From: Cupriavidus basilensis
GTDB taxonomy: Bacteria; Pseudomonadota; Gammaproteobacteria; Burkholderiales; Burkholderiaceae
Direction: 5' to 3'
NCBI RefSeq assembly: GCF_008801925.2
Contig: NZ_CP062803.1
Location: forward strand, 124,001-188,000
Length of the DNA stretch: 64,000 nt
Shown: positions 51,111-59,205 of the stretch, one piece after another
Layout: every line of letters begins with the position of its first letter
Position numbering within the stretch: the stretch's first letter is position 1
The notes under the pieces: model-generated
The model's database searches: none
Told to the model about the DNA's origin: nothing
Seen by the model: the letters and a program-made list of their open reading frames with translations, nothing else
Translations under genes and position numbers: made by a program

Positions 51111-52670
51111 TCACCAAACGCCAAAAAACACGCCCGCCTGCTTGTAGACATTGGTCTTGGCCGCTACTTCGTCGTTGCTCACCGTAGTGCGCGGCTTGAG
51201 GGTGCAGAACCATTCCAGCAGGTGCAGCCGCATCGTCGAGCGGATGGCTTCGTGGCCGGCATCCTCGCCCAGGTCGAAGAACTCGTCCGGGTCGCGTTCC
51301 AGGTCGAACAGCTGCGGGCGGAAACCCTGCCAGTGCACATACTTCCAGCGCGCATTGCGCACCATCCACGCCCGGCACTCGCCCGGCTGCCGGCCCAGCG
51401 CGATCCGCGCGCCGCGATACGCGTAGTCCAGCTCCGACACCACGAAATCCCGCCACTGGCCATTGCCGCGCTCGCGCGTGAGGTCCAGCAGCGAGCGGCC
51501 TTCCACGCGATGGTCGGCCGGCGGCAGGCCCAGCGCGTCCAGCACGGTCGGCACCACGTCCACGGCCGAGACCATGCGCGCATCCGCGCTGCCGCGGGTG
51601 GCGTCGGCTTCGGCCGAGGGGTCGTAGACAATCAGCGGGATGTTCTGCACGGTGTCGTAGAACTGCTCCTTCTCGCCGAGCCAGTGGTCGCCCAGGAAGT
51701 CGCCATGGTCAGCCGTGAACACGATCAGCGTGTCTTCCCAGCGGCCCAGACGCTCCAGTTGGTCCCACAGCTCGCCCAGGCGATCGTCGATCTGTTGCAC
51801 CAGGCCTTGATAGGTGGGACGCACCGTGTCCGAGACTTCGCTGCGCATGAAGTTGGCGCATTCTTCCTGCGTGCGGTACGCGTCGAGCACCGGATGCGGG
51901 TTGTCCAGCTCCGCCTGGTGGCGCCTGAGCGGCAGGCAGTCGTCCAGCGAGTAGGCCGCGTGGTAGGGCGCGGGCGCCATATAAGGCCAGTGCGGCTTGA
52001 CCAGCGACAGGTGCAGCACCCACGGGTCGTCGCCGCGCGCGGCGATGTACTGCATTGCCTGGCCCACCGTATAAGCCGTCTCCGAATGCGCTTGCGCCAC
52101 GCGTGCGGGCAGGCCGGCATTGCGCATCTGCCAGCCCGACACGATCTCGCCCTGCGCGTTCTCGGCGCTGATCACGTAGTCCGTCCACGGGTCGGCGCTG
52201 TCGTAGCCTTGCTTGCGCAGCCACTCGGCATACGCGCTGTGCGGCTCGGCGTGGTGGCCGTCATGGCGGTCGACTTCGACAAAGTGCCCGCTGCGCAGCA
52301 GCGTTTCCAGCTCGCTGCCGCCGTCGAGATGCAGGCGCTTCATGTTGGCGTTGTCGGGCATCACGTGGGTCTTGCCGGCCAGCGCCAGCGCTCGGTGGCT
52401 TTCCTTCAGGTATTCGCCCAGCGTGACTTCGCCAACGGACAGCGGCACGCGGTTCCAGGTGGCGCCGTGGCTGCTCGGGTAGCGCCCGGTATAGAAGCTC
52501 ATGCGGCTCGGGCCGCAAACGCCAGAGGTGACGAACGCCTTGGTGAAGCGCACGCCGCGCGCGGCCAGGGCGTCGATGTGCTTTGTGCGCAGGGTGGGGT
52601 GGCCGTAGCACGCCAGGTGGTCCTGGCGCAGCTGGTCGCACATGATGAAGAGGGTGTTTCTGGTGGGCAT
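51111..52670 (-). CDS. Sulfatase/phosphonate monoester hydrolase of the alkaline phosphatase superfamily
   Basis: A 519-residue metalloenzyme with no signal peptide, so cytosolic. The formylglycine motif C-x-P-S-R appears as 'SGVCGPSRMSFYTGRYP' (Cys52), preceded by the metal ligand Asp12 (IMCDQLRQDHLACYG); the second metal site is 'FTADHGDFLGDHWLGEK'. Cytosolic enzymes of this size and motif include phosphonate monoester hydrolases and choline-sulfatase-like enzymes, and the exact ester is unresolved. A formylglycine-generating system would be needed and none is in the window. A hairpin (GCCCGGG/CCCGGGC, 51055-51074) follows the stop. It lies downstream of a Bug binding protein on the same strand, but a 143-bp A/T-rich gap suggests its own promoter. 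Confidence 0.88.
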   Translation of the reverse strand: MPTRNTLFIMCDQLRQDHLACYGHPTLRTKHIDALAARGVRFTKAFVTSGVCGPSRMSFYTGRYPSSHGATWNRVPLSVGEVTLGEYLKESHRALALAGKTHVMPDNANMKRLHLDGGSELETLLRSGHFVEVDRHDGHHAEPHSAYAEWLRKQGYDSADPWTDYVISAENAQGEIVSGWQMRNAGLPARVAQAHSETAYTVGQAMQYIAARGDDPWVLHLSLVKPHWPYMAPAPYHAAYSLDDCLPLRRHQAELDNPHPVLDAYRTQEECANFMRSEVSDTVRPTYQGLVQQIDDRLGELWDQLERLGRWEDTLIVFTADHGDFLGDHWLGEKEQFYDTVQNIPLIVYDPSAEADATRGSADARMVSAVDVVPTVLDALGLPPADHRVEGRSLLDLTRERGNGQWRDFVVSELDYAYRGARIALGRQPGECRAWMVRNARWKYVHWQGFRPQLFDLERDPDEFFDLGEDAGHEAIRSTMRLHLLEWFCTLKPRTTVSNDEVAAKTNVYKQAGVFFGVW

Positions 52671-52769
52671 GGCTTTGTCGATACCGGTCGGGCCGCTGAC
52701 CTGACCAGTATCACTTCAGTAAATAACGTTGTGTAATTTTTGGCTTATTCAATCCGTACGAGAAATAAC

Positions 52770-52784
52770 ATTCATCAGATGAAT
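52770..52784. promoter_or_regulatory. Palindrome in the sulfatase promoter region
   Basis: ATTCATC-A-GATGAAT, a perfect 7-bp inverted repeat with a 1-bp centre, lies 100-114 bp upstream of the sulfatase start in the A/T-rich gap between the Bug and sulfatase genes. Probable operator; binding protein unknown. Confidence 0.45.
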
Positions 52785-52813
52785 AAACTTAACGGTATGT
52801 GATGTGGTATTTT

Positions 52814-53809
52814 TTAATCCCCGGTATAGCCAGAGGCCTTGACCACCGGTCCCCACCGCCCGGCATCTGCTGCCAGCACCTTGCCGAACTGCTCCGCGCT
52901 CCCGGTTTGCGGCTCCAGCCCCAGCTTCAGGAACCGCTCTTTCAGATCTGCCGACTGCACCGCGTGCACGATCGCCGCATTCAGCCGGTCGATCGTTGCC
53001 TTCGGTACGCCGGCCGGCGCCAGGAACCCGTAGCGGCCAAGCCCTTCGATGTCCTTGTAGCCAAGCTCGGTAAATGTGGGCACATCCGGCAATGCCACCG
53101 AGCGCTGCGTCCCTGAGCTCGCCAGGACGCGGATCTTGCCCGCGCGATGCATCTCGGTGAGATCGGCCAGCGTATCGACCGAGGCCGGCACCTGCCCGCC
53201 CACCAGCGCATTCATCAACGGTGCCGAGCCGTTGAATGGCACGTGCAACATCTCCACGCCCACCTGCTTGCCGATCAGCAAGCCAAAGAAGTGAGGAATG
53301 CTGCCTAGTGCCGGTGAGGCGTAGGAATTGTTCTTGGCCGGGCTGGCCTTGAGCCACTCGACGTACTCCTTCAGCGTCTTGGCCGGCGCGCCGGGGCCGG
53401 TGGCCAGGGCCAGCTGGAAGTTGGCGGTTTGCGCCACCGGCACGAAATCGCGCTGGATGTCGTAGTTCAGCTTGCGGTAGGTCAGCGGGGCGATGGTCAT
53501 CACCGCGGAGTTGGCGACCACCAGCGTGTTGCCGTCGGCGGGCAGGGTGCGCGCATAGTCCATGACCAGGCGGCCGCCCGCGCCGGGCTTGTTCTCGATG
53601 ACCACGGTTTGCTTGAGTTCCTCGCGCAGCTTGTCGCCGATCAGGCGGGCGGCCAGGTCGGCGGTGCCGCCGGCGGGGTAGCCCACCAGGATGCGCAGCG
53701 GGCGGTCGTTCTGGGCGCTGGCCGGCGCGCTGGCCAGGCACACGGCGGCCAGTGCGGTCATGGTGGCGAGGGTGGGGACTAGCGCGCGCAGCAGTTTGGC
53801 GGGTTTCAC
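52814..53809 (-). CDS. Bug/TctC-family periplasmic solute-binding protein (GTG start)
   Basis: A 331-residue Bug receptor. It has a signal peptide ending SAPASA near residue 32, then 'RPLRILVGYPAGGTADLAARL', the ligand-binding strand-loop, and 'VVIENKPGAGGRL', 'LHVPFNGSAPLMNAL' and 'LPDVPTFTELGY'. It initiates at GTG (53809) with GGAG upstream. No tctAB genes are adjacent. The downstream sulfatase/phosphonate hydrolase suggests it may bind a sulfate or phosphonate ester or carboxylate, but that is inference. Divergent from MarR at 54046 (236-bp gap). Confidence 0.93.
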   Translation of the reverse strand: MKPAKLLRALVPTLATMTALAAVCLASAPASAQNDRPLRILVGYPAGGTADLAARLIGDKLREELKQTVVIENKPGAGGRLVMDYARTLPADGNTLVVANSAVMTIAPLTYRKLNYDIQRDFVPVAQTANFQLALATGPGAPAKTLKEYVEWLKASPAKNNSYASPALGSIPHFFGLLIGKQVGVEMLHVPFNGSAPLMNALVGGQVPASVDTLADLTEMHRAGKIRVLASSGTQRSVALPDVPTFTELGYKDIEGLGRYGFLAPAGVPKATIDRLNAAIVHAVQSADLKERFLKLGLEPQTGSAEQFGKVLAADAGRWGPVVKASGYTGD

Positions 53810-54013
53810 GGGTTCTCCTGTTGGTTCGGCATCGGCGGGAAGCCGGCCAATTTATCGATACGGCCTGCGGGCGCCAAAGAAGGATTTCGCGCATCGATGT
53901 GCGCGTTTCGTTCCTGGGCGCATGGCTGCCCGGCCGTACCCCGGCGGATGCGTTTGGCACGCGGCCCGCCAGTTCTTAGGCAGCGGCACAGACGCTAACA
54001 CCCAGCCATATAA

Positions 54014-54026
54014 TTGACAAAATCAA
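54014..54026. promoter_or_regulatory. Candidate MarR operator
   Basis: TTGA-CAAAA-TCAA lies 20-32 bp upstream of the MarR start codon in the Bug/MarR divergent region, overlapping the probable promoter. It resembles the TTGA/TCAA half-sites found before the other MarR gene in this window (25339-25391). Confidence 0.5.
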
Positions 54027-54045
54027 CTAAATTTGCGGGTGCGGC

Positions 54046-54642
54046 ATGAACGGCAGCCAGGCGGGCGAGCAGGCGCAGGCAGAGGCAGTGGCACACGAGG
54101 GCCGGGAGCGGGACGCCGGCGAAACGCTGCAGCATCCCGCCCGCCTGGCGGACTTCCTCAATTACCGCCTCTATCACCTGACCCGCGTGGCCCTGCAAGC
54201 CAGCGGGCATCACCTGCGCGCCGCGGCCGGGGTGAGCCGGCGCGAATGGCGCATGCTGGCCTTTCTCGGCGAGCAGCCGGGCACGCGCCTGACGGAGCTG
54301 GCGCAAAGCGCCGGGTTGGACAAGGTATTGGCAAGCCGCGCCGTGCACGCCCTGATGGCGCGCGGGCTGGTGCAGCGCGCCACGCGCGAGCAGGACAAGC
54401 GGGCGGCGGCGTTTGCCCTGAGCGAGCAGGGCGAGGCGGTCTACCAGCTTGCCTTTGCGCAGGCCCAGGCCTTCAACGCCCGCCTGGCCGCCTGCCTGGA
54501 TCCGGAGGAGGCGCGGGTGCTGGCACGTTGCCTGTCCAGGCTGCACGCGGAGGCTGAGGCCCTGCTGGCGCAGGCGCAAGCGCTGCCCAGCAGCGTACCC
54601 GCGCCTGCGGAACCGGCGCAGAACTGGTGGCGCCAACCGTAA
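54046..54642 (+). CDS. MarR family transcriptional regulator
   Basis: A 198-residue winged-helix regulator. The DNA-binding core spans 'SRREWRMLAFLGEQPGTRLTELAQSAGLDKVLASRAVHALMARGLVQRATREQDKRAAAFALSEQG' (described in parts): helix 'TELAQSAGLDKVLASRAV' and the wing with D-K-R (EQDKRAA). The N-terminal 30 residues and C-terminal 25 are low-complexity extensions. It is divergent from the Bug-sulfatase genes, which it probably regulates, with a TTGA/TCAA palindrome at its promoter. The ligand is unknown. Confidence 0.9.
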   Translation: MNGSQAGEQAQAEAVAHEGRERDAGETLQHPARLADFLNYRLYHLTRVALQASGHHLRAAAGVSRREWRMLAFLGEQPGTRLTELAQSAGLDKVLASRAVHALMARGLVQRATREQDKRAAAFALSEQGEAVYQLAFAQAQAFNARLAACLDPEEARVLARCLSRLHAEAEALLAQAQALPSSVPAPAEPAQNWWRQP

Positions 54643-54734
54643 GGTTTGGCCGGCCGCTTCCGACTGCACCTGGCGACTTCGGAGTCCTACACTTGTAGAC
54701 TTGGAGTCAGCGCGTGCCCTGCCTGGAGCCTGCC

Positions 54735-55505
54735 ATGCCGCTTGTCCGTCGCTTTCCTGTTCGCTGTCCTGCCGACCTTGCTGCCCGATTGCCTTCGCGA
54801 TTGCCTTCGCGATTGCGCGCCGCCGCCATTGCTGCGCTGCTTCCCCTCTGCCTGCTTGCCGTCCAGCACGCCCAGGCCGCGCGCCAGCCCCCGGCGCCGG
54901 CGCAGGAACTGACGCGCCAGGCGGTGACCGCCTATGACGCCGGCGCCTTCGACTCGGCCTTGCGGGACTTCGCCAAGGCGGCCCAGCAAGGCAACCGGCT
55001 CGCGCAGTACAACTACGCCATGATGCTGCTGCGCGGCGAGGGCACGCCGGTGCGCCAGGAGGAGGCGCTGATCTGGCTGCACCGCGCGGCCGAGAACGAC
55101 ATGACGCAGGCCCAGTTCACCTTTGGCGAGATGTACGAACACGGCGAACTGGTGCCGCGCTCGCTGGAGTCCGCCAACCAGTGGTACCGCCGCGCGGCTG
55201 AAGGCGGCCATGTGCAGGCCCAGGTGGAGCTGGCGACCAATTACTTCACCGGACGGGGCCTCGCGCGGGACTACGGCAAGGCCTTCGAGTGGTACACGCG
55301 CGCCGCCACGGCGGGCGACGGTGGTGCCCAGTACATCGTTGCCAGCTATTACGAGCGTGGCGAGCCCGGCGTGGTCGAGAAGGACATCGAGCAGGCCAAG
55401 ATCTGGTACGCCCGCGCCGCCGCGCACGGCGACCCCGGGGCGTTGGCCAAGCTGCGCTCGCTGATCGAGCAGGGACTGAAGGCAAAACAGGCTGGCGCCA
55501 TGTAA
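54735..55505 (+). CDS. Exported Sel1-like (TPR) repeat protein
   Basis: A 256-residue protein. After a basic head with a small Arg-Leu-Pro-Ser repeat, a hydrophobic segment (about 28-45) acts as signal peptide or anchor. From about residue 75 come four or five Sel1-like helical repeats with the signature A-x(2)-G-x-(A/G)-x-A-Q and Y-x-x-G-x-G, for example 'GNRLAQYNYAMMLLRGEG', 'AAEGGHVQAQVELATNYF' and 'AATAGDGGAQYIVASYY'. Sel1 proteins are interaction scaffolds. It lies 131 bp upstream of the transglutaminase/amidoligase operon on the same strand and might be a substrate or scaffold for it (speculative). GGAG precedes the ATG at 54735. Confidence 0.85.
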   Translation: MPLVRRFPVRCPADLAARLPSRLPSRLRAAAIAALLPLCLLAVQHAQAARQPPAPAQELTRQAVTAYDAGAFDSALRDFAKAAQQGNRLAQYNYAMMLLRGEGTPVRQEEALIWLHRAAENDMTQAQFTFGEMYEHGELVPRSLESANQWYRRAAEGGHVQAQVELATNYFTGRGLARDYGKAFEWYTRAATAGDGGAQYIVASYYERGEPGVVEKDIEQAKIWYARAAAHGDPGALAKLRSLIEQGLKAKQAGAM

Positions 55506-55636
55506 TGCTGCGGTAGTCTGGGCATGTTGCCATGCAAGGGCGGCCACCGCCGGCCGCTATCTGGGGTGCGCCGCCGGGGGCGGTACAACTCTTGCTTGAG
55601 AGAACCACACGAAACCTGCGCCAATGGGAGGCACTA

Positions 55637-58600
55637 GTGGCAACACACGTCGCACTGAACCATGTCACCCACTACCGGTACGACCGGCCCGTGAAGCTTT
55701 CGCCGCAGGTGGTCAGGCTCCGTCCTGCCCCGCACTGCCGCACGCCGATCCTTTCGTATTCGCTGCGCATCGAGCCCGAGCAGCATTTCGTGAACTGGCA
55801 GCAGGACCCGTTCGCCAACTACCTCGCCCGGCTGGTGATCCCCGAGCCGACCACCGAGTTCAAGATCACCGTCGACCTGGTGGTCGAGATGGCGGTCTAC
55901 AACCCGTTCGACTTCTTCCTCGAGCCCTACGCGGAGAACTATCCCTTCACCTATGAGCCCGGCCTGGCTTACGAGCTGGCGCCCTATATGGTCAAGGGTG
56001 AGCTGACGCCGCGCTTTGCCGCCTTCGTGGAGAGCATTCCGCGCAACAAGCAGACCACGAGCGATTTCCTGGTGGCCCTGAACCAGCGCCTGCAAAAGGA
56101 CATCCGCTACCTGATCCGCATGGAGCCCGGCGTGCAGACGCCGGAGCAGACGCTGGAGACCGGTGCCGGCTCGTGCCGGGATTCGGGCTGGCTGCTGGTG
56201 CAGACGCTGCGCCACCTGGGGCTGGCCGCGCGCTTCGTGTCCGGCTACCTGCTGCAGCTGGCGCCCGACGTGAAATCCATCGACGGCCCCAGCGGCACCG
56301 ACGTGGACTTCACCGACCTGCACGCATGGTGCGAGGTCTACCTGCCGGGCGCGGGCTGGATCGGGCTCGACCCCACCTCCGGCCTGCTGGCCGGCGAGGG
56401 CCATATCCCGGTGGCATGCACGCCCGAGCCGGGCAGCGCGGCGCCGGTCAGCGGCGCGGTCGACAAGAGCGAGGTGACCTTCCACCACGAGATGTCGATC
56501 ACCCGCATCTATGAATCACCGCGCGTGACCAAGCCCTATACGGAGGCGCAGTGGCAGGCGGTGGCGGCGGTGGGCGCCGAGGTCGATCTCCAGCTCAACG
56601 CGCAGGATGTGCGCCTGACCATGGGCGGCGAGCCGACCTTTGTCGCGGTCAAGGATCGCGATGGCGCGGAATGGAACACCGACGCGCTCGGCACCACCAA
56701 GCGCGCCTATGCCACCGAACTGGTGCATAAACTGCGCGAGCGCTATGGCAAGGGCGGCTTCCTGCACTTTGGCCAAGGCAAGTGGTACCCGGGCGAGCAA
56801 TTGCCGCGCTGGGCCTTGTCGATCTGCTGGCGCGCCGACGGCCAGCCCTGCTGGCAGGACCCGTCGCTGTTCGCCGATGAGCGCGAGCCGGCAGACTATA
56901 CCGAGGCCGACGCGCAGCGCTTCCTCGATAGCCTGGCCAAGCGCCTCGGGCTCAACCCCGGCTTTGTGCAGCCAGGCTATGAGGACACCTGGTACTACCT
57001 CTGGCGCGAGCGCCGCCTGCCGGTCAATGTCGACCCGCTGGAGGCGCGGCTCGACGATGAGATGGAGCGCATGCGCCTGCGCCGCGTGTTCGATGGTGGC
57101 CTGGCGCGGCCCACCGGCTATGTGCTGCCGCTGCGCCGCACCGGCCTGGAAGATGGCCCGGCGCTGGCCGCCCACCGCTGGATCAGCGGGCCGTGGTTCT
57201 TCCGCGACGACCGCATGTACCTGCTGCCCGGCGATTCGCCGATGGGCTACCGCCTGCCGCTGGATGCCCTGCCCTGGGTCAGCGAGGCCGACTACCCGTG
57301 GCAGTTCGACCAGGACCCGTTCGCGGCGCGTTCGCCGCTGCCCACCGGGGCGCAGCTGCGCGCGCAGTTGCCCGGGCTTGCCGGCCAAGGCGCCGAGCCT
57401 GGCCAGGCGGCGGAGTTCCGTGCCAGCACCGCGGCCTATCCCGCGCCCGGCTCGGCTGCGGCAGCGCGTGCCGGCAAGCTTGCCGGGGCCAGGCCAGGGG
57501 CGGGCACGACCGGCGGCACGGCCGCGCCCGCCGCCCTGGCGGCGGACCTGGCGCGCGTGCCCGAGCGCGGCGAATCCGCGGGCTGGATCACGCGTACGGC
57601 GCTGTGCGTGGAAGTGCGCCATCCCAGCCGCGCCGCCGGCCCCAAGGCCGAGCGGGCGGCTGCGGGCGACAAGCGCGGCATGCTCTACGTCTTCATGCCG
57701 CCGCTGACCGTGCTGGAGGACTACCTGGAGCTGCTCGCGGCGGTGGAAGCCACCGCCGCCGGGCTGGGCGTGAAGATCGTGCTCGAAGGCTACCCACCGC
57801 CGCGCGACGTGCGCCTCAAGCTGCTGCAGGTCACGCCCGATCCCGGCGTGATCGAGGTCAACATCCATCCGGCCGCCAACTGGGACGAACTGGTCGACCA
57901 TACGGAATTCCTCTACCAGGCCGCCCACGAAACCTACCTCAGCACCGAGAAGTTCATGCTCGACGGGCGCCACACCGGCACCGGCGGTGGCAACCACTTC
58001 GTGCTGGGCGGCGCCACGCCGGCCGACAGCCCCTTCCTGCGGCGCCCCGATGTGCTGTCCAGCCTGATTGCGTACTGGCACAACCATCCCTCGCTGTCCT
58101 ACCTGTTCTCGGGCATGTTCATCGGCCCGACCAGCCAGGCGCCGCGCGTGGACGAGGCGCGCAACGACCAGCTCTACGAGCTCGAGATCGCCTTTGCCGA
58201 ACTGCAGCACCAGCTCGACCGGCTCTCGGGCGCCGAGGGCGGGGTCGGTGCGCACATGCCGCCGTGGCTGGTCGACCGTGCGCTGCGCAATATCCTGATC
58301 GACGTCACCGGCAACACCCACCGCAGCGAGTTCTGCATCGACAAGCTCTACTCGCCCGACGGCCCCACCGGCCGCCTAGGCCTGCTGGAGCTGCGCGCGT
58401 TCGAGATGCCGCCGCATGCGCGCATGAGCCTGGTGCAGCAGTTGCTGCTGCGCGCGCTGGTGGCCCGCTTCTGGCGCGAGCCCTATCGCGGGCGGCTCAC
58501 GCGCTGGGGCACGGAGCTGCATGACCGTTTCCTGCTCGGCACCTTCGTGCAGATGGATTTCGAGGACGTGCTCACCGAGATGCGCGAAGCCGGCTTCGCG

Positions 58601-59179
58601 TTCGACAACGCCTGGTTCGCGCCGCACTTCGAGTTCCGCTTCCCGCGCGTGGGCGAGCTCGCGGCCGGTGGCCTGTCACTGACGCTGCGCACCGCGCTCG
58701 AACCCTGGCATGTAATGGGCGAGGAGGGCAGTGCCGGCGGCACCGTGCGCTACGTGGATTCGTCGCTCGAGCGCATCGAGGTGCGCGTGCTGGGCATGAA
58801 CGACAGCCGCCATGTGGTCACCGTCAATGGCCGCGCGGTACCGCTGCAGCCCACCGGGCGCGCCGGCGAGTTCGTGGCCGGGGTGCGCTACCGCGCCTGG
58901 GCGCCGCCGTCTGCGCTGCACCCCACCATCGCCTCGCATGCGCCGCTGACTTTCGACGTTGTCGACACATGGATGGGGCGCAGCATCGGTGGATGCCAGT
59001 ATCATGTTTCGCATCCGGGCGGGCGTAGCTATGAGACCTTCCCGGTTAATGCGTACGAGGCTGAGAGCCGGCGCCTGACACGCTTCTTCACGCTTGGCCA
59101 CACGCCGGGCGTGATGCGCGTGGAACCGCCCCGGCGCAGCCTCGAGTTTCCGTTCACGCTGGATTTGCGCCAACGCTGA
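55637..59179 (+). CDS. Transglutaminase-like protease fused to DUF2126 putative amidoligase
   Basis: A 1180-residue fusion. Residues 1-90 form the bacterial transglutaminase N-terminal domain; residues 150-260 form the papain-like core with Cys180 (GAGSCRDSGWLL), His229 (DLHAWCEV) and Asp245 (GLDPTSG), an intact triad for peptide or isopeptide cleavage. From about residue 330 ('VRLTMGGEPTFV') to the end is DUF2126, annotated in Pfam, as I recall it, as a putative amidoligase related to glutamine synthetase. Its conserved block 'DGRHTGTGGGNHFVLGGA' followed by 'RPDVLSSLIAYWHNHPSL' is present. GTG start at 55637 with GGGAGG six bases upstream. A low-complexity Ala/Gly insert lies near 590-650. 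It is the first gene of a four-gene operon; cytosolic. Confidence 0.9.
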   Translation: MATHVALNHVTHYRYDRPVKLSPQVVRLRPAPHCRTPILSYSLRIEPEQHFVNWQQDPFANYLARLVIPEPTTEFKITVDLVVEMAVYNPFDFFLEPYAENYPFTYEPGLAYELAPYMVKGELTPRFAAFVESIPRNKQTTSDFLVALNQRLQKDIRYLIRMEPGVQTPEQTLETGAGSCRDSGWLLVQTLRHLGLAARFVSGYLLQLAPDVKSIDGPSGTDVDFTDLHAWCEVYLPGAGWIGLDPTSGLLAGEGHIPVACTPEPGSAAPVSGAVDKSEVTFHHEMSITRIYESPRVTKPYTEAQWQAVAAVGAEVDLQLNAQDVRLTMGGEPTFVAVKDRDGAEWNTDALGTTKRAYATELVHKLRERYGKGGFLHFGQGKWYPGEQLPRWALSICWRADGQPCWQDPSLFADEREPADYTEADAQRFLDSLAKRLGLNPGFVQPGYEDTWYYLWRERRLPVNVDPLEARLDDEMERMRLRRVFDGGLARPTGYVLPLRRTGLEDGPALAAHRWISGPWFFRDDRMYLLPGDSPMGYRLPLDALPWVSEADYPWQFDQDPFAARSPLPTGAQLRAQLPGLAGQGAEPGQAAEFRASTAAYPAPGSAAAARAGKLAGARPGAGTTGGTAAPAALAADLARVPERGESAGWITRTALCVEVRHPSRAAGPKAERAAAGDKRGMLYVFMPPLTVLEDYLELLAAVEATAAGLGVKIVLEGYPPPRDVRLKLLQVTPDPGVIEVNIHPAANWDELVDHTEFLYQAAHETYLSTEKFMLDGRHTGTGGGNHFVLGGATPADSPFLRRPDVLSSLIAYWHNHPSLSYLFSGMFIGPTSQAPRVDEARNDQLYELEIAFAELQHQLDRLSGAEGGVGAHMPPWLVDRALRNILIDVTGNTHRSEFCIDKLYSPDGPTGRLGLLELRAFEMPPHARMSLVQQLLLRALVARFWREPYRGRLTRWGTELHDRFLLGTFVQMDFEDVLTEMREAGFAFDNAWFAPHFEFRFPRVGELAAGGLSLTLRTALEPWHVMGEEGSAGGTVRYVDSSLERIEVRVLGMNDSRHVVTVNGRAVPLQPTGRAGEFVAGVRYRAWAPPSALHPTIASHAPLTFDVVDTWMGRSIGGCQYHVSHPGGRSYETFPVNAYEAESRRLTRFFTLGHTPGVMRVEPPRRSLEFPFTLDLRQR

Positions 59180-59205
59180 TCCGGCAGCCCCCAAAGCCGC
59201 GCCCC

